This document shows, one piece after another, positions 34,210 through 47,002 of a stretch of DNA of 64,000 nucleotides. The stretch's first letter is position 1; each line of letters opens with the position of its first letter. The translations under genes were made by a program, and so were the position numbers. The DNA is taken from assembly GCA_032164295.1 (NCBI GenBank), contig JAJHTX010000007.1, forward strand, positions 1,400,501-1,464,500. The letters are read 5' to 3'. Source of the stretch: Inonotus obliquus. Lineage: Eukaryota; Basidiomycota; Agaricomycetes; Hymenochaetales; Hymenochaetaceae. The notes beneath the pieces were generated by a model that did no database searches, had not been told where the DNA came from, and was given only the letters and a program-made list of their open reading frames with translations.

Positions 34210-35832
34210 CAGGCCAGGATATTGCCTGGACATAAACAATCGTAATATTAGCACACTTTACACTATCAGAAGCAAGAACATAGCAGGACACTAGAAAGGA
34301 TAAACAAGAAATATCAGATATTACAGTAACTCGTAATTCTGCACATAAGTTAGTAAATCAAAAGCTGATAGAAAGTGCCAAGCTTACTATCAAGCATCAA
34401 GCACAACTCGTCTAGTAACAAGCACTGGTACCCACTCAACCCACTCTTTCTCAATCATTATAGTCGTCTCCACAAATACTCTTCGTGCTATTAAGCATAA
34501 AGATCATAAAGTGTCGAGAAAGTAACTTACTGAATCGGGTTAGAGAAAGTGCAACAATACATAAAAGCCAGCCTGAGAAGTTCAGAAGTGTGGCAGAGCA
34601 GATGGTGAAGTCATGCACAAAGTTATGAAGGTAGCATTAGAACAAAGAATTACAGAAAAGGAACTCGAGCGGTGATAGATAAACAACCATTCTTTATATG
34701 GTCACACTCTAAAAGCAGAAATGAAGGTTCAAGAACCACCAGTTGCACCATTTGTTTGGTCTTATCTAAGAAGCAATCTGATACATTGCTCTAGAAAAAC
34801 CAAAGATCACAGTCCAGATACCAAAAACCAAATAAGCCCAAATCAGATAATTGATTATATCATCTATCAGGTTATCGATATCATCAATTAGGTCATCACC
34901 TTGAACCATATTCTAGACTCATCAATTGATTCATTAATGACACATCATTTATCAAGTAACTTATTGATGCACATCATTCATCAAATAACTCATTGACGCA
35001 CAGCATCTATCAAGTAATTTATTGATGCACAGTATTCATCAAGTCATGCATTGATGTACATCATTCATTAAATAACTCATTGATGCATTGATACATATCA
35101 CTTGATTTGGAGTATTTGATGCATAGCTTTGGAAGAAGACATCAAATTTTGATGATGTGGTTGATGCAGATCTATTTTTAGCTTATGCTGTGGATTATGT
35201 AAATTGGTCTTGGAATTAGTATTTAAGGACCAGCATGTAGCCCCCCAGAGGAGCATAGAATAACTCAAAAATAGAATAACTCACCAGAGAATAACTCATA
35301 AGTATAAGTTTTCCCCCAGAACAAGACAAGCTCACATCACTCTGTGACCTCTTGTCACACTATTTGCAAGTCAAGTTAAGATTTCGTCACATACAGTTGA
35401 CCACAGCTCAAGACTGGGTAACTGCATTGCTCAAGGACTATTTTGGTACTAGTCAAAGGTATTGTATTGCCTCTGTTCCAATTGGACATTGGTGATAAAC
35501 CCTCTCTCAAAGTCAATATCTGATATCTCGAGACTTCGAGTGTGTGTATCTCTCTAGACATTAACATCTATTCTGCATAGTTTGTCATTACCTACCTCGG
35601 TATGGACAATTTAATTGTTCCTTTCCCACTGTGACCTATCACTCGCTTTCAAAAGAATTGGATAAAGACTCATCTCTCACTCACTCTACATCTCTACTCA
35701 AACTCGAGTCCCTCAACCCTCCAACTACAACAAGTTGCCTATAGCTTCAACGAACAACTGGGAAGACTACCTGCCTAGATAATTAGACCGGTTGACTCAG
35801 TGGGAGTGTACTTGGTTATTCAACAGCCAATA
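34210..35832 (+). mobile_element. LINE fragment inserted in LTR family B
   Basis: This is the reverse complement of about 1,170-3,490 minus the TIR element, including the GATGCATCAAT array (34,860-35,110) and the endonuclease-like region near 35,650-35,830. It interrupts LTR family B, whose uninterrupted form is at 37.26-38.42 kb. No ORF survives. Confidence 0.65.
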
Positions 35833-36001
35833 CCATTCCAGCACGATAATGTGTTCTGTATATCATCCTTTTGTTTCTGTACTGATCTTCTTGTTAACAA
35901 CATATCTCTATGTACTGACCCCTTTGTTTCTATACCAACCTGTACCAAGGTTTTTCCTATGGTATTAGATTTTTGTTTTACTATGTCCTCCCTCATACCG
36001 A
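35833..36001 (+). mobile_element. LTR family B, right part
   Basis: GTTCTGTATATCATCCTTTT onwards matches the inverse of about 37,300-37,470 and completes the B copy split by the LINE fragment. Confidence 0.6.
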
Positions 36002-37098
36002 TAAGGGGAAATACCGGAGGCTACAATTGATATGGGCTTAATTCTGTGATTCTACCACTTCTTACTTCTCTTCAGACTACAGTACTTCTGCTGTCCTATC
36101 TATGCCTACAGTTCAGACAAAATACAAGGCTTCTGCAATTCGACCAGGCTAAGATCAATTGAAAACTGGTCCTGCAGGCTTTAAGTCAGACTTCTGCACT
36201 AGTACCGAACCTTCAATTCTTATGCCCAACTTCTATCCTGTTACTGAACCACCAAGCTTCAATACCGATGATACCAATACCGTACCGACTACCTATCCTG
36301 ATACTGATGTTTAGTGGTCCACAATTAGTCAATACTACGCTCTCAATGATCTATACTGAGAGAAAGGTCACAAACTGCAATCAGTCTGCTCTATATTGCT
36401 GAGAGGAGTTGAATCATCAAAAGTATCAAAGCTCCAAGTTTGTCAGTACCGCCACCCTACATTGGTATCACTCGTTGTGAATTTTTATTAGATTCTTGTC
36501 TTGTTCTACCCTATTCTTAGCTTCCCCCTGATAAAACTTCTCATTCATTTGTCATCTTATGTTCTCCCTGATTACATTTTTATATTCATTTTGACCTTAT
36601 GTTTCCTTCTTGTATCGGATTGTGGTATGATTTGACTTGTAAAATTCTTCATTTGATATCTTGAATAGCTACAGTATTATGGTATTTATAGCTTGCATGT
36701 TCTACCATAGCAAACTAGCTAATCTGAGAGGAGCTTCCAGAGTGAAGATCCGGGTTTTGCTCATCTCGTTCAAGTCCTAGTTTGTTTGTCTTGTCTTGTA
36801 GTCACCAGTATTAATACCGGTATTCGTTGACATTGTTTTTCTTAGCACTTGCCTCTTGTCTTGTGACTTGTCTCATTAAGAACTCCTTACCTTCTTGTCT
36901 CCTCCTCTGCTTTGTTCTTACTGCCTCAGTACTAATGCTAGACGACTTGGTATCGACAGATTCGTCTTAGTATCAATCGCTGCCTGATACTTCCCCTCCT
37001 AAGTAGGCACCTAGAATCTCCCGTTACTCCACTATCTCACCAGATTATACTATCTCTCTTGACGACCTGTCTGTGACAGTATGACTTAGCTCTGCCAC
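36002..37098 (-). mobile_element. Family A copy, left part, split by later insertions
   Basis: Starts TAAGGGGAAATACC, preceded by CCGA, and follows family A with an internal deletion to CTCTGCCAC. The remaining terminal 66 bp of the same copy (CCGACCCTCCCAATACACC to ACATTTA) lie at 40,198-40,263, so about 3.1 kb of other elements were inserted or joined between. Confidence 0.65.
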
Positions 37099-37220
37099 AT
37101 TAAATGTGCGAGATCACGTCCGGTACCAAAATATCGAGATGAGGAGTGTATGGTTTTAAGTGGAGGAGGGCTAATATGTGCCAGTACTTAACCAGTACGG
37201 TCACGGTACTTGTTGTCTAT
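37099..37220 (+). repeat. LTR family C fragment
   Basis: TTAAATGTGCGAGATCACG through TGTATGGTTTTAAGTGGA matches the gypsy LTR at 5,296. Only its start is present. Confidence 0.5.
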
Positions 37221-37259
37221 GAAATGGGGGAGTGAATGGATGGACCAGAAGTGAAGAGT

Positions 37260-38422
37260 AAGTGATTCTAGTATGAAAAGAATAGGTTAGAACATGGGAA
37301 AAACTTTGGTACAGGTTGGTACAAGGGAGAACATAGCAAAACAAAAGTCTAATACCATGGGAAAAACCTCGGTGCAGGTCGGTACAGAAGCAAAGGGGTC
37401 GGTACGTGAAGGTATATTGTCAAACGAAAAGGTCAGTACAAAAACAAAAGGGTGACGTACAGAATACAAAGGATAACAAAAGGTCAGTACTGTGGGAAAA
37501 ACATCAGTACAGGTCGGTACTGCAAGAAAACAGCTAGCACGGGGTGGTATAGCAAGGGACTGAATAAGGTAGACTGGTGGCTGAGAGGTGTCGACTGTGC
37601 TGGGAAGTAAACCTGAGCCCTCGCACAGGAGGCTAACTCTGAAGGTTCACTAGGGCAGAACTGGGATGGAACTTGAGACGAAGCTGAGATAAGACTGAGA
37701 TGAGACTGAGAAGGGGGTGAGGAAACCCGAGCCCTCACGCTAGAGGATAGCTCCTAAGATTACCTCGAGAGCAACTATGTACAGGAGGAGATATTTATAC
37801 TACTGTACCGTAGTTAGCTCACAAATCCAAAAGGAGAAAGTAGAAAGGAAGATCAAAACAAAGAAAAGTCTGAAGAAAAATGTAACAAGGAAAGTGAATA
37901 TTGCAGTGCCATCAGGGGGACAACAAGAAAGGGTTAGGGAGAACAAGATACCAATAAAAACGTAGCATATAGTACCCCTAGATGAAAAGTCCTTAGAACA
38001 AGAGATTTGAACCCCTGCCGATTGATACCGATGCGTTCCTGGTGGTACTGGACCTGAAAACCTTAACGGATACCAACCCTGAGCTTTTTCAAAGAACCGG
38101 CATGCATAAGCCAACCATCAGGAATGAATACCAGAGAGGGAGATGTCCGATCTATGTTATGAGAGCATGTTGAATTGTCAATTTGTCTCAGTACCAGGTT
38201 TCTCGGCACTCAGTACTCTCAGTATTCTCGGTACTGGGTTTCTTAGAGCTTGGTACTGGTACTCTCGGCATTTGGTATCTTGAGAAATGGGACCAACAGT
38301 TTCTCTAGGTGTGCTGGTAGATACTGGAAGATGTAGATGGAACCGTACTGTAGCATGGGGTAAGTATAGAATAGGCTACCGAGGTCGATACTGAGCTCAG
38401 CTGCACGTAGTTCTCTTCAACA
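37260..38422 (-). mobile_element. LTR family B, uninterrupted inverted copy
   Basis: On the minus strand it starts TGTTGAAGAG and contains the same TATA box (about 37,790) and minisatellite as the copy at 33.3-36.0 kb. It supplies the unbroken sequence that shows where the LINE fragment entered the other copy. Confidence 0.65.
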
Positions 38423-38428
38423 TACTGG

Positions 38429-40197
38429 TGAATGTGCGAGAACGTGGCTGGTATCAGAAGTACTGAACAAGGGGGGTATGATTTAGGTGTATTGGGAGGG
38501 CCAGTATGTGGCAGTACTAAGTTGTACTGTCACAGACAGGTCATCGAGAGAGATAATAGAGCCTGGTGAGATAGTGGAGTACAGAGAGGTTCTAGATGAC
38601 TGCTTAAGAGGGGAAGTAGTGGGCAGCAGTTGATACCGAGACAAATCTGTTGATACCAAGTTATTTATCATTCAGTACCGAGGCAGTAAGAACAAAGTAG
38701 AGGAGGAGACAAGCAGAGGAGAAGTTCTTGATGAGACAAGTTGCAAGACAAGTGGTGAATATCACAAAAGACGATGTCGACGACTACCGGTATCAATACT
38801 GGCGACTACGAGATGAGACCAATGAACTGGGACTTGAATGAGATGAGAAAAACCTGGATCTTTACTCTGGAAGGTCCTCTCAGATTAGCTAGTTTGCTAC
38901 AGTAGAACATGTAGGCTATAAATACCATAATGCTGTAGTTATTCAAGATACCAAATGAGGAATTTTACAAGTCGAATCATACCACAATCCGATACAAGAA
39001 GGAGAACATAAGGTCAAAATGAATGTAAAAATATAATTAGAGAGAACATAAGATGACGAATGAATAAGAAGTTTTATCAGGGGGAAGCTAAGAATAGGGT
39101 AGAACAAGACAAGAATCTAATGAAAACTCACAACAAGAGATACTGAGGTAGGGTGGCGGTACTAACGTAAACCAGCGCTAAAGTAAGGACGTGTTTCAGA
39201 CTTCAGCAAGGGTGCTCCTGATGATGACCCTGTTGTCTTCTTCTTCGGAGAAGTGTGTCATCAAGATTTACCTTTGTTTCGATATCATGATTTGTGCAGC
39301 ATTAGTCTGGGCATCTATTGAGCGATTAGATAGTGTGCGTTGATGTTGACATGTCGGTATAACCCAACCTTGGCATTAGAGTACTCTATTGCTCGGTACC
39401 AATTAGTATGCTGGGATTGTCCCTGGGCATCGATAAGATTGCTCATGCCCCTCAGTATCTATTGGTATGTGTTGCCTGGCTCGACTGGGTATTGCTTGGC
39501 TTTGCTTCCAAGTCAGATTGATGGTTTTCTCCAAGATTGAAGCAGCATATAGCAGATCTGATTCATTTCCCAACCTTCCTCTTGATATAGATCTTCGAGG
39601 GCACGGTATCGACCTAGCACATGTCACGAACATCAGTACCAGAGTGGGTGACCAGTATCAACATCAATATTGTCGGTATTAATGCGTGGCAGTTCAGTAA
39701 GGCAGACCGTTGGACTTGGAGCTTCAATACTTTTGATGATCCAACTCCTCGCAGCAACATGGGGTAGACTGATTGCAGTTTGTGACCTTTCTCTTGATAT
39801 GGACTGTCGAGAGCATAGTATCGACTAATGGTAGACCATCAAACGTCGGTATCAGGTTGGATGGACGGTACGGTATCAATATCATCAGTATAAAAGCTTG
39901 GTGGTTCAGTACTGTGATGGAAGACAGGCGTAAGAATTGGTGATTCGGTACTAGCACAGAGGTCTGGCTTAAAGCATGCAAGATCAGTTCTCAATTGATC
40001 TTAGCCTTGTCGAATTGCAGAAGCCTCATATTTCATCTGAACTGCAGACATAGATAGGACGGCAGAAGTACCATGGTCCAAAGAGAAGTAGGAAGCAGTA
40101 GAATTGCTGAAGTATTGTTAATTGGAAGAAGTGGTAGAATCGCTGAATTAAGCCCATATCAACCATAGCCTTTGGTATTTCTCTTTACCGACCCTCC
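38429..40197 (+). mobile_element. Family A copy in opposite orientation
   Basis: 1,769 bp from TGAATGTGCGAGAACG to CTCTTTA; TATAAATACC lies near 38,918. Flanks are CTGG and CCGA: no exact duplication, but both are one change from CCGG. It abuts LTR B on the left and the split-off end of another family A copy on the right. Confidence 0.75.
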
Positions 40198-40263
40198 CAA
40201 TACACCTAAATTGTACCTCCCTCAACTGGTACTTCTGATACCAGCCGCATTCTCATACATTTA

Positions 40264-42689
40264 GCATACTTAATGTTCTGCAATTTAAAAGATTGTACTT
40301 AGAGAAACCTTAGTGATTCTTGCCAGCTTGTGAACCATGAAACACTACAAATTGTACAAGTTTAGCATAATCTGCTGTGCATCAGCAGAGAGTGCCTTTT
40401 CATGAGCCATTGTGGACAGACATGAGTGATGATGGGCAGAGGCAAGAACGAGAGGACCACGTGCTGAGGTGTGCATGTACATCACACATAACCTACACCC
40501 TGCACACACATGTATATACCACTCACCACTTTAGCATTGTCCATATTATCTATATGTTCTGTCGCCCGTATCATATTAGAATATAAATAATAGTTCTTCT
40601 TACAAGGGTCTTCATTATTCTCAAGAATTGAGTAAACTGCACTATCTTTATGCTGAAGATGTGCAGTTCTGTCTCATTTGCCATTCACTAGCCCAGCCGA
40701 TTTGTCTCACAACTGCAACATACCTACCAGAACCTCTTTAGAGTCTTCATTAGTTGAATTTGAGATCTGCAGGTTCAAAAAATTGTTAGCAAGGAGTGCA
40801 ATACTGTTGCACATGCTACTCTCAGAGAGATCCTCTATTATGTGCTACCAAGAGCACACCCAATACTCTCTCAGTGATTCTGAAACTCTATAAGAACCTA
40901 CCTCTGATCCTCCATATACTTAACAAGTAAGATTTATAATTTTAGCTGAAGTGGTGCTTGAGCTGTATGACATTGGTGCCTGGCACAGCCTATAAAAAAT
41001 CCGTGACACTTTTTCCTGAGCGGAGTTTCAAATACTTTCCATTTATAGTAACTCGCGTTGATCTTCATGTCCTACTTTCCGGTCCCCCACTAAATCCCTT
41101 GAATATGTAGTTCCACAGAATTTGACTTATTTGTCCCTTACTTTCAATATGAAAAGACTTGGAATAACTATATAATGTGAAATATACCAAATCCAAATCG
41201 ATTGTAGGTGATATTCAGGCAGAATATACATAACTGTTTTCAATTATGTGCCACGTGATCTTATTTTGGCATTTTTGCACGACCATATCTTCCTCTGAAA
41301 ATGCTTATAAAACTCCTTCCAAACTGCTTGGATATCATATGTGTGTGTATTAGGGTAGTTCTGTCAACAATATGCAAAAAAAATCGACATACTGGTGGAG
41401 AGATTAGCATATACAGTAGACACAGCAGCATATATGCTTTCTAGCTCAATGAATTCAGGATCTCTTGTTATATTTCTTTCACATATATAAATCTTAACAA
41501 AAAATAAAGATTTTGTTAAAAAAAAATTCTTAAGAAATGTCTTAGTTATTTATATATGTGTCAAAAATTGCCGTATCTTGGAATCTGTTGAACATTCTTT
41601 TTCAATTTTTCTTACCACCTTGTTCAGAGTGTCAAAAAATATTTTTTGGACATTTTTCCAGATTTTTTGTAAAGTTGTGGAAGGGAGGATAGGCCCTTGA
41701 ATCTCAAAACAAAAAGTAGAACATTGAATCCGAGCGTCGATCGCTGCATAGCCATGGAAGGGACTGTGGAAATGTCACAGAAATTACATAGGCCATGCCA
41801 GGTACCAATGACATGTAACAGCTATATGGGATCAATTAAGCCAAACTGATGTTGCTAATGCATCTGCCACAATATGAATCTTCAACAAAACCTCACAAAA
41901 CTTGCATGAACATCTCTCTTACAATAATACTTAATATTAGTATGTAGGAAAAAAATTATTCCAACCGAGACGAAGAGCCCATGAATTTTAAAATTAGAGA
42001 ATTTGTGACTCAGATCACCTGTAACAGTGTTGTTTTTGCTATTCCATGAGCTACACTTTTCAAGTTCCAAATATTTTTACATAAGTCTAGTTTTGCAAAT
42101 TAGTAGTATTTTTTGAAAGCTAAATGTTACGATAAGAGCATGAATTTGTGGCAAAAATCAATGTTCTCTCAAATCTTCAGTGTTTTGGCCCAGACATGTC
42201 AGATTCACATGAAAAGCACGTGTCTCGAGACTTATGAAAACAGCTGTAAATTGTTAAATAAATTGTTCTGCGAAACAGTAAATACTAGTAGCAACACAGC
42301 TGAGCTGACCCGATTATATAAAATTGAAGTAAAGCTAAGATATGGATTGCAACTAGATTGTTCTCTCTATTATCTGCATGGTACAAGCTACTTCCAGGGT
42401 GATATGATTCCTACTATCTTTCTTTTTGTGGATAACATACAGTATACAAATTACATGTACACATGAGACTATTACTGTTACAATAATAATATTAGGCTTA
42501 ACTACAATACCAATTAGTTTCTAGTTGTTTCAGATTGGATTGGCTACACAGTCCACTGAGGTAATTATTAATTCCATAACTAGTATTGTTAGAATTCGAA
42601 TTAACCTCTCTAATGAGAAATTTGCCAGATTGGTCTGTCAATCTCAGATTGACAAACCCTCCTCAGAGATAAACAGATTACAACAAAGT
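40264..42689. other. AT-rich region without a supported gene
   Basis: Long A/T runs (for example 41,370-41,680) and no domain in any frame. A 117-aa plus-strand ORF at 42,113-42,466 has no recognisable motif. Probably very old element remains. Confidence 0.5.
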
Positions 42690-43795
42690 GTTAGGAGAAC
42701 ATAAAGAGCTGAGTATTATATATAAAAAGGAGAGATGAGAAGCAAAAGAGTATAACTTATACCACTTTTATCTCTAGGAGAGAGAGAGAGAGAGAGAGGA
42801 TACACATGTTAGAGTGTTCTTTGAGAAGGAGAGAGTATAGTACAGTTGTTGAAGAAGAGGAGAGGAGAATGATCATGGCAGACAAATCTACAATCACTAT
42901 TTTAGAGTGTATCAGTAAAAAGGATGAATCAGTTTTCATATAATACATTGACGAGGAGGTACAAGACCTAGTGGTTAAACCATCAAGTTAAGTAGAGAGA
43001 GCCATCACAGATAGCAACAGGAGAAGGAAGACATAGTAACATAAGGCTACTATATTTATATTAAGTATCTGGGAGAGTTAGAGAAATAGGGAACTTTATT
43101 GGGTTTACATAAATTACAGAGATATTATTGGACTTTGATTAGTAATAATCTCTATCAACATACTATGTTAGAGAAAGAGAAGACTAACATGCTCTACTGA
43201 GAATTGGAAGGACTCAACAAAAGTAGAGATATGCTCTATTTATTAAAGGAGCCTTGTACTTGCAAACTATAACTGATCCATCTAGACAGCATTAGGTAGG
43301 ATCTATAAGGGGAATCTTAGGCAATACTGAGTAGGCTGCTTACATGCAGCTATGACAATTTGTTGACAGAATTAGCGATATATGGCCAACACTGTATACT
43401 TCTCTTATAAGGTCAGAGAGGAGGGATATTAGTAACTAGCAGACTAGACTAGAAGCAATGAGAAGATAGCACAGAAGACCTTCATTAGAAAAGAACAATA
43501 AAGTAGGACTGGGAGAACTTATATAAAGCTTTGCTGACATTCTTAAAGGGACTTAAGTACAGAAGAGTGACAAAGAGTGAGATATCAAGTGATATGTCAA
43601 AGAGTAGAACAGTTATGGAGAGGTGACTCTGTCAATTGAGTTAGCAAACAGGTTCACCACACTTACAATGTACAATGTCCAGGTAGACTGTGCCTATTAA
43701 AAAGAGAGGAGATACACAAGAATTAGATCTAGCATCTGGAGGATGAAGAAATATCAAAGTAAAAGTTACTCTGATGCCTCCAGTCTGTTAAGGCC
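42690..43795. repeat. 1.1-kb segment duplicated at 48.2-49.3 kb
   Basis: From GTTAGGAGAACAT through GGAGGATGAAGAAATATCA the order of words matches 48,220-49,283 in the same direction with heavy divergence. It carries an AG microsatellite at 42,779-42,799. It ends at AGTC, where the first LTR of the next pair begins. Confidence 0.6.
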
Positions 43796-44500
43796 TAAAC
43801 TGTTGGAGCCTTAACTTACCTTGGCACAGAGGGCCGAGTCACATCACATAGGGAGAATGAGTGAGGAGTTGGTATAGTTGTTAAGATAGACGAGAGAAGG
43901 AGAAGAGTAGCAGTTAAACTACTACTACTAACCTTAAGAGCATCGGAGTTTAGGAAGGAATGGTATCTACGTGATATATTGGAGAAATGATAACAACGGC
44001 CCAGGGGTTCCCACACCCTTAGCACGTATGTCCCAGAGTACAAGGCCTAGAGGCATAACCTCTAAACTAAGAAGATATGTCGTTGAAGGAAGACAACACG
44101 CGAGGTAAGACACATCCTCAGTAACCTCATTAGATATCCCTGTACAACTCAGGTACATCTACTATACAACCACCCACCAGTCTATCCTACAGAGAGGACA
44201 GCCATGGGATCAGACAGCGCGAGCCATCCAACCTCGGGACTGGCACCGATGTCATAGATGAAGGTGTGTATGCTTTAATATCTCAGAATGCTACTAGTAC
44301 ATCTTCCTTCGCAACACTCCCCACAGGCTACATTGAGAGCTTTCGATAATGCTCTTACACCAATGTTTGTAATGCAGTACATCTCTGCTCCCCACGCCTG
44401 TGTGCCTAGCACATCCACACACCTACTAGAGCCTTATCAGCGAGCACTCCAATGACAAGTAAGGTACTTCTCATCAAACCCTGTTTGTGATATAGTAACA
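43796..44500 (+). repeat. LTR-like copy 1 of a tandem pair
   Basis: TGTTAAGGCCTAAACTG to ATAGTAACA. It matches copy 2 after a deletion of about 230 bp. The TGTTA...TAACA ends suggest an LTR. Confidence 0.65.
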
Positions 44501-44504
44501 GCTC

Positions 44505-46998
44505 TGTTAAGGCCTAAACTGTCGGTGCCTTAACTTACCTCAGCACAGGGTGCTGAGTCGCATCACGTGAGGAGGATGAATGAGGTCACATGATAACTAA
44601 CCACATAACCTTATCCAGGAGGGTAAGGAGGTTCTCAAAGATGAAGGAGGAGAGACAACATTGAGGAGAATAGAGGAAAGATAAGGAGTCAGTATGGACG
44701 TTGAAGACAATGAGAGGAGAAGGAAAGCAGCAGTTGAACCACCACTACTTATCCTAAAGAGTGTCGGAGTTTAGGAGGGGATGGTATCCATGTGATATGT
44801 TGGAGGGATGATAACAACAGCTCAGAGGTTCCCACACCCTTAGCATATATATCCTGCGGTACGAGGCCTAGAGATATAGCCTCTAAACCAAGGAGATATG
44901 CTGTCGAAGGGAGACGACGTGCGAGGTAAGGCACACCCTTGGCAACCTTGTTTAACAACCCTGTACAACTCAGGTACGTCTACTACACAACCACCCACCA
45001 GTCTATTCTACAGAGAGAACATCGAAGAGACACGCTAATGTCCATGTGTTATGATATCGTTTGTTATGCAGTGTGACTCTGCAACCTCAGGTGAGCAACT
45101 ACATCCCACCATCCACAATACATTATGACATCCTATCTCAGGCACATCTCTCAGCCATAGGATCAGATGGTTAAACTACCTAACCACAAGACTGGCACCA
45201 ACATCGTCAACAAAGGTGTATGCACTTTAATATCCCAGAGTGCTACTGGTATGTCTTCTTTACAACGCTCCCCTGCAGGCTACATTGAGAGCTAGCAGTA
45301 ATGCCCTCACACTGATGTTTGTAACACAGTACATCTCTGCTCCCTGTGCCTGTGCACCTAGCGCTGAATGTGCAAGAATGTGGCCAGTATCAGAAGTATT
45401 GGATGAGGGGGGTACAATTTAGATGTGTTGGGAGGGCCGATACGTAGCGATACTAAGTTGTACTGTCACAGACAGGTCATTGAGAGAGATAGTAGGGCCT
45501 GGCTAGATGGATAAGTACAAGGGGGCTCTAGGTGACTGCTCAAGAGGTGAAGTATCAGGTGGCAGTCAATACTGAGATGAATCCGTCAATACCAAGTTGT
45601 TTGTTGTTCGGTATTGCGGCAGTGAGAATAAAGCAGAGGAGAAAATAAGTAGAGGAGGAGTTTTTGATGAGACTAGTTGTGAGATGAGGGGCAAGTACTA
45701 TGAAGACGATATTGATGACTATTGGTATTGACACCGGTGACTACGAGACGAGATGAATGAACGGGAACTTGAACGAGATGAGCAAAACCTGGATCTTCAC
45801 TCTGGAAGCTCCTCTCAGATTAGCTGGTTTGCTACGGTAGAACATGCAGAGATGAGTGATACTGAGGTAGGGTGGCAGTACCAATGTCAACCAGCGCTGA
45901 AGTAAGAACATGTTTCAGGCTACAGCAAGGGTGCTTCTGACGATGGCCCTATTGTCTTCTTCTCCAGAGAAGCACATCATCCAGATTTACCTTTGTTCTA
46001 GTATCATGATTCATGCAGCATCTGTCTGGACGTCTACCGAGCGATCAGACGGCATGCGCTGATGTTGACATGTTGATATAACCCAACCTTGGCATTGGAG
46101 TACTCTATCACTCGATATTAATTAGTATGTTGGGATCATCCCTGAGCATTGATAAGATCGCTCGTGCCTCTCAATATCTATCGGTACACATTACCTGGCT
46201 CGACTGGGCATTGCTTGACTTCGCTTCTAAGTTGAATTGATGGTCTCCTCTGAGATCGAAGCAGCGTATGGCAGATCTGATTCATTTCCCGACCTTCCTC
46301 TCGACATAGATCTTCGAGGGTGTGGTATTGACCTAGCACACGTCACAAACATCGGTACTGGAGTGGGCCACTGGTATCAACATTGGTATCGTCAATATCG
46401 ATGCATGGTAGTTCGGAAAGGTGAACCATTGGACTTGAAGCTTCGATACTTTTGATGATCCAACTCTTTGCAGCAATGTATGGCAGACCAATTGCAGCTT
46501 GTGACCTTTCTCTCGGTATGGACCGTCGAGAGCATAGTAACGACTAATGGTGGACTATTAAACGTCAGTATCAGGTTGGGTGGACAGTACGGTATCGGTA
46601 TCATCGGTATTGAAGCTTGATGGTCCGGTACTGTGATGAAAGACGGGCGTAAGAATTGGTGATTCGGTATTAGTGCAGAAGTCTGGCTTAAAGCATGCAG
46701 GACCAGTTCTCAATCGATCTTAGCCTTGTCAAATTGCAGAAGCCTCATATTTCATCCGAACCACAGGCGTAGATAGGACAGCAGAAGTACCATAGTCCGA
46801 AGAGAGGTAAGAAGTGGTAGAATCACTGAAGTATTGTTAATTAGAAGAAGTGGTGGAATTGCAGAATTAAGCTCATATTGATTGTAGCCTCTGGTATTTC
46901 CCTTTAGCGCATCCATACACATACTAGAGCCTCATCAGCAAGCACTCCAATGACAAGTAAGGTAATTTTCATCAAATCCTGTTTATGATACAGTAACA
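44505..46998 (+). mobile_element. LTR-like copy 2, TSD GCTC, with nested family A
   Basis: TGTTAAGGCCTAAACTG to CAGTAACA, flanked by GCTC at 44,501-44,504 and 46,999-47,002. Its own length without the nested element is about 948 bp. It stands directly behind copy 1, separated only by GCTC. Confidence 0.7.
45365..46906 (+). mobile_element. Solo-LTR-like family A, TSD GCGC
   Basis: 1,542 bp from TGAATGTGC to CCCTTTA, flanked by GCGC (45,361-45,364 and 46,907-46,910). It interrupts LTR-like copy 2. It lacks the segment around the TATA box and GTTTTCATT block seen in longer copies. Confidence 0.85.
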
Positions 46999-47002
46999 GC
47001 TC

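Noticed and set aside
42113..42466. 117-aa plus-strand ORF in the AT-rich region
   Set aside because: No motif, no neighbouring exon with matching splice sites, and composition like the surrounding AT-rich DNA.
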